From: Populus alba
Taxonomy: Eukaryota; Streptophyta; Magnoliopsida; Malpighiales; Salicaceae
NCBI RefSeq assembly: GCF_005239225.2
Contig: NC_133302.1
Span: forward strand, 17,649,357 to 17,713,356
Direction of reading: 5' to 3'
Length of the DNA: 64,000 nt
Shown here: piece after piece, positions 24,490-34,755 of the stretch
Layout: each line of letters opens with the position of its first letter
Position numbering within the stretch: the first letter of the stretch is position 1
The notes under the pieces: generated by a model
The model's database searches: none
Seen by the model: the letters and a program-made list of their open reading frames with translations, nothing else
Told to the model about the DNA's origin: nothing
Position numbers and translations under genes: made by a program

Positions 24490-24967
24490 CAAACAGGGTC
24501 TTTTTTAGTTAGATTCCCAAGACTAATTCGAGCATGTTTTTTATGGCATTGGGGCCATAAATCATAAATTGCACGATGCACATCTCCACTAGGGTGCGTC
24601 TCAAAAGTCAATAGAAGATTATCTAAAGACCCCTTACTTAGGCCATCCTTAATGAATTGTATTTTATCTTCACGGTTTACAGATACCATTCCTAAAGAAC
24701 GACATCTCGCATTACAAGTCCATCTGGCACATCTGTGACAGACTTGCAGTCATTTTGCACGACGTTTCTTTACATGTGTGAAATGAAAGAATTAGAGGAC
24801 TCACCTGATAACCAGACCTTTGCTTTAATCAGCCAACAAATATCTTTAGGAATTCCATGGTTCATTAACAACCTCAATCTTTCACACCTAGCACGGTAAA
24901 TTTTTGTAATCGCATTTTGAGGCAGAGCGGGAAAATACTTTTTCAATTTTTCAAGAGTGGTGTCCAT
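24490..24967 (-). pseudogene. Cysteine-rich protein gene, left-arm copy, frameshifted
   Basis: Inverted counterpart of 28769-29206. The ATG is at 24967. A net deletion of about 25 bp at about 24772 removes the segment just before the basic/cysteine cluster and shifts the frame, so the protein would stop after about 65 residues. The downstream part remains recognisable as an open stretch (24486-24689). Confidence 0.8.
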
Positions 24968-25183
24968 TTTCAACTGAGAATTGGGGGGGGGGGGAGATTC
25001 AAAGAAAGGAGAAAGAGCAAAGAATTGCATAAATATATACACAGATATCAGTTATCATGGGAAACTGAAAGAACCAACTAAAGAGTCACGGAGTACCGTT
25101 ATCCGCTATTTGACCGGGGTGAGAGAAACTAGCAAAACAAAAGATACACCAAAACAAAACACAAAACAATGTGAGAAAAAGAA

Positions 25184-26200
25184 TCAATCTTTATATACAG
25201 GATCACTCAATTCAATAGAGTCATTTTCAATTGAAAAATTGTCAAAATAAACTTTCAATCGATGCCCATTTACCTTGAAAACATTGCCATTCTTTGGATT
25301 CTCGATATCACAGGCCCCATATGGATACACATGTTTCACAATAAAAGGACCGCTCCATCTTGATCTTAGTTTTCCAGGAAATAAATGGAGTCGAGAATTA
25401 TAAAGCAAGACTTTTTGACCAACATTGAATGTTTTTCTCAGTATTTTCTTGTCATGAAACTCTTTGAGTCTTGCTTTATTAATTCTTGAATTGTCATATG
25501 CATCATTTCTTATTTCCTCAAGCTCATTTATTTGCAATTTTTGCAGCTGACTAGCATCATCAATGTTTGAATTGAAAGCTTTAATAGCCCAATAAGCTTT
25601 ATGTTCAATTTCCACAGGCAAGTGACAAGGTTTTCCATATACTAGTCTATAAGGTGACATACCTAATGATGTTTTATACGCAGTTCGATAAGCCCAAAGT
25701 GCATCATTAAGCCTTAAAGACCAGTCTTTCTGATTAGGGTTCACTGTTTTCTCTAAGATCTGTTTGATCTCCCTATTAGCAAGTTCTACTTGTCCACTCG
25801 TTTGAGGGTGATAAGGGGTGGCAACTTTGTGTGTGATTCCATATTTATTCATTAAAGACTCAAATGGCTTGTTGCAAAAATGTGTTCCACCATCACTTAT
25901 CATGGCTCGAGGGATTCCAAATCAACTTAAAATATTTTCTTTCAAAAACTTTATCACTGTTTTGTGATCATTGGTTCGACTTGGAATTGCCTCTATCCAT
26001 TTTGAAACATAATCTACTGCGACCAATATGTACAAGAAACCAAATCATGGAGGAAATGGACCCATGAAATCTATACCCCAACAGTCAAAGATCTCAATAA
26101 CAAGAATAGGATTTAAAGGCATCATGTGACGTTTTGAAATAGATCCCAACTTTTGACAATTTTCACAAGTTTTGCAGAATGCATGTGAGTCTTTGAACAT
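25184..26200 (-). pseudogene. Athila-type integrase, left arm
   Basis: Ty3/gypsy integrase, Athila lineage. The longest open piece (25184-25903) starts [14 protein letters not shown] with the second catalytic Asp. It continues through [18 protein letters not shown] with the catalytic Glu, the segment [16 protein letters not shown], and the C-terminal [19 protein letters not shown] (GPY/F-type) to the stop. Upstream of 25903 a TGA (from an Arg codon in FGIPRA context) interrupts the catalytic core, and a TAG occurs in the HHCC region near 26206. Not functional as one protein. Confidence 0.88.
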
Positions 26201-26206
26201 GGTGGG

Positions 26207-26878
26207 CTAGTAAAATCCACTTTGTAAGATTTTTGTAGTTGTGTTTCTTGATGAGAAATGACCCCCATATGCCTTAGAATGACATAATTTAATGACACTA
26301 CTTACCTCATTGTCAGGAATGCATCTTCGAAATATTTGATCAGGACTATATTTGAATAAATAAGGGTCATCCCAATAAAAGTTCTTTACTTCGTTCAAGA
26401 ACTTTCTTCTGTCTTGGGTACTCCAATGAGCTGGCAATTGTCCTGAAACAAGAAAATTAATAATATTAGTAAACCAAGGCATTGTAGAGACAGAAAATAA
26501 AGATTCATCAGGAAAGTAGTCATCGATTGGTGTGATGTCAAATATCGAATCAATTGTCAATCTTGACAAATGATCTGCGACAACATTTTCGGTGCCTTTC
26601 TTGTCTTTGATTGTGATATCAAATTCTTGAAGCAACAAAATCCACCACACCAATCTAGCCTTAGAATATTTCTTAGAGAGAAGATATTTTAATGCTGCAT
26701 GATCACTAAAAACAACAACAGGTGAGCCAACATGATAAGATCTGAACTTGTCACATGCAAATACTACTGCAAGTAATTCTTTTTCAATGGTAGTGTAATT
26801 CATTTGAGCACTATTCAAAGTTTTACTTGCATAGTAAATCACATAAGGTTTCTTATCTTTTCTTTGTCCCAACACCAA
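26207..26878 (-). pseudogene. Athila-type RNase H and integrase N-terminus, left arm
   Basis: 223-residue open stretch beginning [20 protein letters not shown] (RNase H), then [31 protein letters not shown] and [11 protein letters not shown], the standard Athila RNase H end, followed by the integrase N-terminal HHCC region ([16 protein letters not shown]). There is no reverse transcriptase upstream: the sequence meets its own inverted copy at 26880. The piece therefore lacks its natural polyprotein start. Confidence 0.88.
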
Positions 26879-26880
26879 TA

Positions 26881-27415
26881 AAAAGATAAGAAACCTTATG
26901 TGATTTACTATGCAAGTAAAACTTTAAATAGTGCTTAAATGAATTACACCACCACTGAAAAAGAATTATTTGCAGTAGTATTTGCTTGTGATAAATTCAG
27001 ATCTTATCTTATTGGCTCACCTGTTGTTGTTTTTAGTGAACATGCAGCATTGAAATATCTTCTTTCTAAGAAAGATTCTAAGGCTAGATTGGTGCGGTGG
27101 ATTTTGTTACTTCAAGAATTTGATATCACAATCAAAGACAAGAAAGGCACCGAAAATGTTGTTGCAGATCATTTGTCAAGATTGACAACAGATTCAAAAT
27201 CTGACATCACACCAATCGATGACTACTTTCCCGATGAATCTTTATTTTCCGTTTCTACGATGCCTTGGTTTGCTAATATTGTTAATTTTCTTGTTTCAGG
27301 ACAATTGCTAGCTCATTGGAGTACCCAAGACAAAAGAAAGTTCTTGAACGAAGTGAAGAACTTTTATTGGGATGACCCTTATTTATTCAAATATTGTCCT
27401 GATCAAATATTTTGA
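26881..27415 (+). pseudogene. Athila-type RNase H and integrase N-terminus, right arm
   Basis: Starts within the RNase H at [18 protein letters not shown]; a TAA at 26937-26939 replaces the next codon. The frame is then open from 26939 to 27415 ([22 protein letters not shown]). It ends at a TGA where the left arm has an Arg codon (DQIF-R). About 15 of 158 residues differ from the left arm. Confidence 0.87.
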
Positions 27416-28558
27416 AGATGCATTCCTGACAATGAGGTAAGTAGTGTCATTAAATTTTGTCATTCTGAGGCATGTGGGGGTCATTTCTCATCAAGAAAGA
27501 CAACTGCAAAAAACTTACAAAGTGGATTTTATTAGCCCACCATGTTCAAAGACTCACATGCATTCTGCAAGACTTGTGAAAATTGTCAAAAGTTGGGATC
27601 TATTTCAAAACGTCACATGATGCCTTTAAATCCTATTCTTGTCATTGAGATCTTTAACTGTTGGGGTATAGATTTCATGGGTCCATTTCCTCCATCATTT
27701 GGTTTTGTGTACATATTAGTCGCAGTAGATTATGTTTCAAAATGGATAGAGGCAATTCCAAGTCGAAACAATGATCACAAAACAGTGATAAAGTTTTTGA
27801 AAGACAATATTTTGAGTCGATTTGGAATTCCTCGAGCCATAATAAGTGATGGTGGAACACATTTCTGCAACAAGCCATTTGCTTCTTTAATGAAGAAATA
27901 TGGAATCACACACAAAGTTGCCACCGCTTATCACCCTCAGACAAGTGGACAAGTAGAGCTTGCTAATAGGGAGATCAAACAGATCATGGAGAAAACGGTG
28001 AACCCTAATCGGAAAGACTGGTCTTTAAGACTTAATGATGCACTTTAGGCTTATCGAACTGCATATAAAACATCATTAGGTATGTCACCTTATAGACTAG
28101 TCTATGGAAAACCTTGTCACTTACCTGTGGAAATTGAACATAAAGCTTATTGGGCTATTAAAGCTTTCAATTCAAACATTGATGATGCTAGTCAGCTGCG
28201 AAAATTGCAAATAAATGAGCTTGAGGAAATTAGAAATGATGCATATGACAATTCAAGAATTCATAAAGCAAGAATCAAAGAGTTTCATGACAAGAAAATA
28301 CTGAGAAAAACATTCAATGTTGGTCAAAAAGTCTTGCTTTATAATTCTCGACTCCATTTATTTCCTGGAAAACTAAGATCAAGATGGAGCAGTCCTTTTA
28401 TTGTGAAACATGTGTATCCATATGGGGCCTGTGATATCGAGAATCCAAAGAATGGCAATGTTTTCAAGGTAAATGGGCATCAATTGAAAGTTTATTTTGA
28501 TAATTTTTCAGTTGAAAATGACTCTACTGAATTGAGTGATCCTGTATATAAAGATTGA
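27416..28558 (+). pseudogene. Athila-type integrase, right arm
   Basis: Continuation of the polyprotein with three in-frame stops (TGA 27413, TAG about 27533, TAG about 28046). Catalytic residues are still spelled out: [10 protein letters not shown] (first Asp, about 27670), IISDGGTHF (second Asp, about 27848) and [12 protein letters not shown] (Glu, about 27955), with DD35E spacing. The GPY/F-like C-terminus ([19 protein letters not shown]) ends at PVYKD and the TGA at 28556. Downstream come the two accessory ORFs. Confidence 0.88.
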
Positions 28559-28700
28559 TTCTTTTTCTCACATTGTTTTGTGTTTGTTTTGGTGTATCTT
28601 TTGTTTTGCTAGTTTCTCTCACCCCGGTCAAATGGCGGATAACGGTACTCTGTGACTCTTAAGTCGGTTCTTTCAGTTTCCCATGATAACTGATATCTGT

Positions 28701-28710
28701 GTATATAATT
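28701..28710 (+). promoter_or_regulatory. TATA-like box before the cysteine-rich ORF
   Basis: GTATATAATT, followed by a CT-rich stretch, lies 60-68 bp upstream of the ATG at 28769. The left arm has the equivalent GTATATATTT. Position and the pyrimidine-rich region suggest a separate transcript for this ORF. Confidence 0.45.
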
Positions 28711-28768
28711 GTGCAATTCTCTGCTCTTTCTTCTTTCTTTGAATCTCCCATTCAATTCTCATTTGAAA

Positions 28769-29206
28769 ATGGACACCACTCTTGAAAAATTGAAAAAGTA
28801 TTTTCCCGCTCTGCCTCAGAATGCGATTACAAAAATTTACCGTGCTAGGTGTGAAAGATTGAGGTTGTTAATGAACCATGGAATTCCTGAAGATATTCGT
28901 TGGCTGATTGAAGCAAAGGTCCGATTATCAGGTGAGTCCTCCAATTCTTTCATTTCACACATGCCTGGAACAGGTAAAAGCACTTTTGCAAAGAAACGTC
29001 ATGCAAAACGACTGAAAGTCTGTCACAGATGTGCTAGATGGACTTGTAATGCGACATGTCGTTCTTTAGGAATGGTATCTGTAAACCGTGAAGATAAAAT
29101 ACAATTCATTAAGGATGGCCTGAGTAAGGGGTCTTTAGATAATCTTTTGTTGACTCTTGAGACGCATCCTAGTGGAGATGTGCATCGTGTAATTCATGAT
29201 TTATGA
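28769..29206 (+). CDS. Small basic cysteine-rich protein carried by element B
   Basis: 145 residues, open from the ATG at 28769 to the TGA at 29204-29206; an upstream in-frame ATG at 28709 exists but lies at the TATA-like site. Residues 1-50 are probably helical (LEKLKKYFPALPQ, ARCERLRLLMNHGIP). Residues about 70-85 are strongly basic (STFAKKRHAKRLK). A cysteine cluster CHRCARWTCNATC (CX2CX4CX3C) follows at about 86-98, then VSVNREDKIQFIKDGL. A basic helix before a small zinc-knuckle is the layout of the cysteine-rich nucleic-acid-binding proteins of carlaviruses and relatives, which act as silencing suppressors or transcription regulators. That relationship is my inference from layout and motif spacing. 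It is neither gag nor a typical env-like protein. The left-arm twin is frameshifted. The gene sits between integrase and LOG with about 210 bp of spacer upstream. Confidence 0.6.
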   Translation: MDTTLEKLKKYFPALPQNAITKIYRARCERLRLLMNHGIPEDIRWLIEAKVRLSGESSNSFISHMPGTGKSTFAKKRHAKRLKVCHRCARWTCNATCRSLGMVSVNREDKIQFIKDGLSKGSLDNLLLTLETHPSGDVHRVIHDL

Positions 29207-29289
29207 CCACAATTCCATAAAGAACATGATCGACTTAGTCTTGGGAATCTGACTAAAAAAGACCATGTTTGCTAGTTTTTAAGAAAACT

Positions 29290-29555
29290 GGATGGGAAGC
29301 CTATCCCCGACCCATAAAGGGCGTTTAAGCCGTTCTTGGACGTAAAACCAAGGGAAGATGTGAGCCACAATCACAACTACCTGTACATACATGCTTTGTC
29401 AAAATAAATAAATAAAGAGAGAGAGTGTGAGACTACAGCTGGCCTACATATAGGTGGTATGATTGCATTTTCACTTTTTCATATATAAATTCTTCTCTTC
29501 CTTCCCTTCATTTCTACTCATCCCATATATTCATCAAATATAGAAGTGTATAGAA
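29290..29555 (+). promoter_or_regulatory. Spacer and putative promoter of the LOG-like ORF
   Basis: Strongly conserved between the arms. It contains GGCCTACATATAGG near 29442 (CTATATATAGG in the left arm), a second TATA-like TATATAAAT at 29482-29490, and a CT-rich stretch up to the ATG at 29556. This is a plausible core promoter about 70 bp upstream of the start codon. The AGAGAGAGAG run near 29416 is also shared with the left arm. Confidence 0.5.
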
Positions 29556-30209
29556 ATGGCAGGTTCCTCAAGTCATCACATAAGAAATATTTGTGTTTTC
29601 GGTGGATCCAGTCCTGGGAAAGAAAAAGAGTTTTTAGAATCAGCAAATCATCTTGGTCAGGTACTAGCTGAGAGAAAGATTCATTTAGTGTATGGGGGAG
29701 GCAGCCTTGGGTTAATGGGAGGTGTTTCAATGGCTGCATTTTTAGGAGGCAATCAAGTTTTGGGGGTTGTCCCCAAAGCTTTAGCAAATGGGGACATCAT
29801 TGGAAAAACAATTGGAGAGGAACTACAGGTCCCAACAATGTTTGACCGACTGAATACCATGTTTAACCATGCTGATGCCTTCATTGCCTTACCAGGTGGT
29901 CTGGGCACATTGGAAGAGATCTTTCATATTTCATCTTGGGCCCAACTGCACATTCACCATAAACCTATAGGTTTGTTAAATGTTAATGGTTTTTATGATA
30001 AGTTGCTATCTTTCCTTGATCAAGCTGTGGAACAGGAATTTCTAACATCTTCGGCACGACAAATCATAATCTCTGCTGCTACTGCTGAACAATTGATTGA
30101 CCAACTACAATCTTTCATCCCTGTCATTGATCCTTGCATGAGTCGCCTAGATTGGTCAGCTAAGGAAAGCCGTAAAAAGCTTAGATTAGATTTGAGCCTT
30201 CATCTGTGA
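29556..30209 (+). CDS. LOG-type cytokinin riboside 5'-monophosphate phosphoribohydrolase-like protein, intronless, in retrotransposon
   Basis: LOG enzymes release active cytokinin bases from their riboside monophosphates in the cytosol. This 217-residue ORF is full length for the family (about 210-220). It shows the Rossmann start ICVFGGSSPGKEKEF (residues 12-26), VYGGGSLGLMGG (45-56), the catalytic-site segment with Arg98 (MFDRLN), the signature loop PGGLGTLEE (113-121) with its conserved Glu, and WAQLHIHHKPIGLLNVNGFY (128-147). Deviations: the signature's usual Tyr (PGGYGT) is Leu, and the usual Lys after the Arg is Leu. It may therefore be a divergent enzyme or inactive. Plant LOG genes normally have several introns; this has none and lies between an Athila integrase and its polypurine tract, indicating capture as a retrocopy. 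Its inverted twin is broken by a stop. Confidence 0.85.
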   Translation: MAGSSSHHIRNICVFGGSSPGKEKEFLESANHLGQVLAERKIHLVYGGGSLGLMGGVSMAAFLGGNQVLGVVPKALANGDIIGKTIGEELQVPTMFDRLNTMFNHADAFIALPGGLGTLEEIFHISSWAQLHIHHKPIGLLNVNGFYDKLLSFLDQAVEQEFLTSSARQIIISAATAEQLIDQLQSFIPVIDPCMSRLDWSAKESRKKLRLDLSLHL

Positions 30210-31444
30210 AACCTTGTGTCTTTTGTGTTATTAATAGCATATTATTTTGTTTTGTTACTTCTTATATTTGTTTAAGTGTGTTTCAGGTTTGTCATTGTTC
30301 GCTGTTTCAGGTGATGTCTTCTATACTCTATCTTTCTACCTTAGGACATTGAGGACAATGTCTCGTTTTGGTTGGGGGGAGAGGGTAGTAGTTTAAAAAA
30401 AAAAAAACTAACCAACTAACTGCTTTTGTTTTTAAAAAAACCATTTGGCAAAACTGTTATTACTAGGATGGCAGAGTAAAGAGGAATTATTCTTGAGACG
30501 CATCTTAGTAAAAATTTTCTAATGGTTATTTGCAATATTCATAACAAGGCCTATTAGAATACTTCTTGAAATATTCAGGTTTACAAACTCTTGCATTGTT
30601 ATCACTTAATTCTGCTCATATACTCATTTAACAAGTATTATTAAACCTTCATTTTCACACACACACTTTAACATATGATTGTGGGTTGCACATTGGATTA
30701 TTACATTATTTTTGTTCTTTTGTTAAAGGTAACAACTAAGGGAAAGGGATAGTATATAATTTGCAAAAAAAAAAATAAATAAAAATGAAATGAATGATAA
30801 TATTGATGATAATAAAAACGTAGATAAGTTTGGTTTCGTAGCCTCCCTAACCTAAACAATTAAGCTCGAAGGGGTGTTTTAACACCTAATACCCTAAAGT
30901 CAACTGACTTGGGAGCTATTGGCCCAAAGCTTGTTACATGGGTTAAGGAGAAAAGCTTAAGGGAATCAAACATTGCACTATCTACGTATCAGTATCTACA
31001 ACTCGAGTTGTTAAGCTCGTAGGGGTGTCTCAACACCTAATGCCCTAAGACCAACTGGTCTGGGAGTCATTAGCCTAAAACTCGTTACATGGGTTAAAGA
31101 TACATTATGTTTTAAGTTGTATGTGTATATATATAAAAAAAGAAGTAATAATAATAATAATCCCAACCCAAGGAAGTTCACCTTAAACATTTGAACATAA
31201 TATTGTTTTCTTCCAACAAAAGCCCCATCATCTATGTTTTCATATATTGAGCACATAAAAAGAAGGTTTATTAATATCTTGTTTAAGAAGTATGAAGCAG
31301 TAATATAAATTTAATGAGAGTTTGTTTATCTGGATAGATTAATGGAAGTTGAATGATGAATGCCTTGCTTTGTGAAACTTGCAAATTGTTTCTCTATTTT
31401 AACGCTTTAGATTACTAGGGACTAGTAATAAGCTGGTTGGGGGG
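30210..31444 (+). mobile_element. Right-arm 3' untranslated region of element B
   Basis: About 1.2 kb without genes. It holds a perfect short hairpin ACATTGAGGACAATGT (30346-30361) followed by a purine run GGTTGGGGGGAGAGGG (30371-30386), a motif pair I recognise from Athila elements. There are two direct repeats of about 85 bp (30864-30950 and 31015-31100; core GGGGTGT..CAACACCTAAT and CGTTACATGGGTTAA). The true polypurine tract GCTGGTTGGGGGG ends at 31444, next to the LTR. Confidence 0.7.
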
Positions 31445-33190
31445 TGTGATTAGTACTTAAAAGTGCATGTTTATCAAGGTTTTATATCATCATTTTGCAC
31501 TTGAAGTATCAATAACTTCTTAACTAAAACATGTTTTATAATAACAAGTTTGATACTATAAGATACCTTAATTTATGGTAAATGCTCATCTTAAATGCAG
31601 GCCTATCACATAAATAAAAGGATTGATTGATGAGTTTAAGTATTGAAAGTGAAAGGACAAAGAGATGGCCAAACTTAGAAAAGAGATGCCGGTGCTGTCC
31701 AAACCGGAACATTGCTCGGTAATTGGATCATATCTGGAGCTCTAGATCTCGGATTTAGGTCCATTTTATATGGATGGAAAGGTAAGACAAAGGCCTACAA
31801 CTTTCATGGGAGCCCAAGATTTAAAAAGGCCGTTTTGAAGTCCAAACTGAAGGAACAACGAAGAAGTCTGAAGCTGTCCTGCAGCCCAGACACTATTTAG
31901 TGTTCAACCCATATCTTGAGTTCTAGAAGTCCAAATGACCTCATCTTTTTTTTTTTGTTGGAAAGCTGAGACAATTTCCTAGAACATTCTTGAGGATTCT
32001 GGGCAAATTATGATGTTAGCAATGACATCTTGTTCAGACAAGAAGATAAGGATTGTCGCCAAGTCAAGATGTGGCCACCCACTCATCAATTAATTAACAA
32101 ATCAATAGTTCCAAAATTTGGCCTATAAAAGGAGGCACTTATCATGTATTGAGGCATCTTGGTTTCCATATCAAGATCATGCTCTTGCTTTCTCTCTTTG
32201 TATTGCTTATGTTTTGCTTTCATTAATATCAAGTTTATGCACTTCATTTCCTTTCCTTTACTTAGTTAACTTCTTTCTCATTTATGTTCTTATCTTGTTC
32301 ATCTATGTTTCTTTCTTTCATTATGTTTAGCTAAGTTAATTATGTCAAGGTGAAAAGGGTACACTAATGGTGTAAGAATAAGTATAATATAAACTTAACA
32401 TGGACCTTAACGTTGGATATTAACATGTTTTATATTTGTTATCTTGTTCACTTTTAATACTTTGCTTGTTAAATGGTTAATCTAGATTTATGTTGTATAA
32501 CACTTGGTACAACAAATACTTGGTACTTTCATAGCCCATACTGTATGGTATAACCAACACCTGAGCTATGAAAGGAACTTGATTTGTTGTTAACATAAGT
32601 TATAATCATGAATGCTTGCCAACATTTACAAGTATTAGCTTTATTCGAATAAGATAACTAATGTAATCATGTTAACAATTTATAATCTGATTGGAACCTC
32701 TTTTATGTGTGGTTTCCAATTGAGTAATAAGAGTTTATATTATACTTGTTTGAAGTACCATTAGTGGATCCTCTAACCTTGACATTTGTTTTTATCGTTG
32801 TTTAATCCTTACATTAATCTTTCATCTCAAAGTTCTCATTAATTTCTTCATCTTCTTCTTCTTCTTTTATTATTATTATTATTATTATTTGCATTCTGTT
32901 TATATTATATAATATATCTCTTTGATCTTTTCATAAACTCAGTATATAGGCTGGAAACCTGTGACCCGATCTTTTAGATCATTCTCAGGTATAACAACGC
33001 CACGTACTGAGTATTATTATTATTATTACTAGTACTAGTACTACTATTGTTGTTATTATCGTTATTATTGTTATTGTTGCGTTGTTATTTATAATTTATA
33101 CAATTAACCTCTCTGTGATTTGACCCCGGTCTTGCCGGGTTATTTATTACTTTGACACTCCTGCACTTGGGAGAAGACATCAATCATGTC
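31445..33190 (+). mobile_element. Element B right-arm 3' LTR
   Basis: Starts TGTGATTAGTAC at 31445; about 1.74 kb long. TATA candidate CCTATAAAAG at 32122-32131. It contains TTA/ATT microsatellites (about 32864-32890 and 33013-33030) and the short inverted repeat GACCCCGGTCTTGCCGGG near 33121. The end is set by the start of copia coding sequence near 33190; the exact CA terminus is uncertain. Confidence 0.8.
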
Positions 33191-34755
33191 ACCTATCTCT
33201 CAGGTGCTATCTCTTCTTGCCTATGAACCGATTATATTTTTTGATATTGATAGGTATGCAGCTTGGCATGATGTTATGAAAGAAGAGATTTAGGCGTTGC
33301 GTTCTAATAACATTTGGTCTTTGGTTCCTTTTCATCCTTTGATGAATTTTATTGGTAATCATTGGGTGTACAATATCAAGCATTATACATATGGTAGCAT
33401 TGAGCACTATAAGGCTCAATTGGTTTCTAGAGGCTTTACATAGGAAAAAAGTATTGATTATTCTAAGACTTTTAGTCCTATTATTAAGCAAGCCATAATT
33501 TGATTGGTTTTTTCCATTGTGGTTTCTCATGGTTGGAAAATTAATCAACTAGATATCTATAATGCCTTACTTAACGGGACCCTTAACAAAGAGGTATACA
33601 TGTAGCAACATTTAGGTTTTGTTGATTCTACTCTTTCCTCTTATGTATGTTGGTTGTATAAGTCTTTATATAGCTTGAAACAAGCTCCTTGGGCATGGTA
33701 CACTCACTTGAATGATTATCTTTTCTCTATTGGATTTCAAGCTTCTAAGGTTGACACTTCATTATTCATTTAGTCTATTGGTGCTGATATTTTTTCTACT
33801 GGTTTACATTGATGATATTTTGCTTACTGGAAGCAATTTAGCCTTGCTTCACTAATTAATATAGTTGCTAAACTCCGAGTTTAAGCTTCAAGATTTATGC
33901 ATTGTTCTTTATGTTTTGGGGATTGAGGTTCATCCTACTATTATAGGACTTATGTTACAACAAGATAAGTATATACTTGGCATCCTCCATCAAGCAAGTA
34001 TGTCTTCTTGTAAACTTGTTGATAGTCCTACTTCTACCTAAAAGGTTACAGTGGTGCCCGATTGCTTGTTTTCTGATCCTACTTGGTTTCGTCAAATTAT
34101 TAGTGCTCTTTAACATCTCACTTTTACAAGACCAGATATTTGTTTTGCTATTAACAAGGTCTGTTAGTTTATGCATGCTCATGCCGATACACATTGGGTT
34201 GCCGTTAAACACATTCTACATTATCTTAAGAGTATAGTTTTGTTTGGCTTACATGTCACTCTTAGCTACTCATTTGCTTTACATGGTTTTATAGATTTTG
34301 ATTAAGCTAGTAGTGTTGATGATCGTAAGTCTACAGGTTGTTATCTTATTTTCTTTGGTAATACCTGATTTATTGGAAATTAAGCAAACAACATACGATT
34401 GCTCGTTCTTCTATAGAAGCAGAGTATAAAACCTTAGCTGACGACACTATTAAGGTTCTCTGGATTTAGTATTTATTGTCTGATCTGCAAATCACACCTA
34501 CTTTTGTGCCTATGATTTGATGTGATAATTTGAGTGCTCCTTATTTGTCTTCGTATCCTGTCTTACATGCTCCTACTAAACGTGTTGAGGTTGATTATCA
34601 TTTTGTACGTGACAAGGTTGCCAAGAAGAACATTCATATTCATTTTTTTTCAAGGATTAGCTTGCTGATGTTCTTACTAAGCCACTTCTTACTGTTTCTT
34701 TTACTACTCTTCAGTTCAAGCTTTAGGTTAACCCTCCACCTTCAGCTTAAGGGGG
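33190..34755 (+). pseudogene. Copia reverse transcriptase and RNase H remnant (C1)
   Basis: Ty1/copia pol 3' part, starting abruptly at the LTR of element B. Recognisable in order: the RT N-terminal AAWHDVMKEEI, NNIWSLVP, WVYNIKHY, YKAQLVSRGFT, FSPIIK, INQLDIYNALLNG, LYKSLYSLKQAPWAWY. The YxDD-equivalent is frameshifted (about 33805). RNase H follows with KQHTIARSSIEAEYKTLAD (about 34381-34440) and the HxVRDKV segment (about 34590-34620). It carries at least ten stops or shifts. A polypurine tract (GCTTAAGGGGG) precedes its LTR. Confidence 0.85.

Larger units (their letters stand above)
21940..33190. repeat. Large inverted duplication of an Athila-type 3' half element (element B)
   Basis: The left arm (26879 down to 21940, minus) and right arm (26881 to about 33190, plus) carry the same genes in the same order outward from the centre: RNase H, integrase, cysteine-rich ORF, LOG-like ORF, polypurine tract, 3' LTR. 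At the centre, 26819-26861 and 26881-26923 are a perfect 43-nt inverted repeat around a 19-nt spacer. The arms differ by scattered substitutions, one ~750-bp deletion (left arm 3' UTR), one ~25-bp deletion and the left LTR truncation. Neither arm has RT, protease, gag or a 5' LTR. Confidence 0.93.

Noticed and set aside
25864..26067. 67-codon ORFs at 25864-26067 and 27675-27878 conserved in both arms
   Set aside because: They are antisense to the integrase catalytic core; conservation follows from the sense strand.
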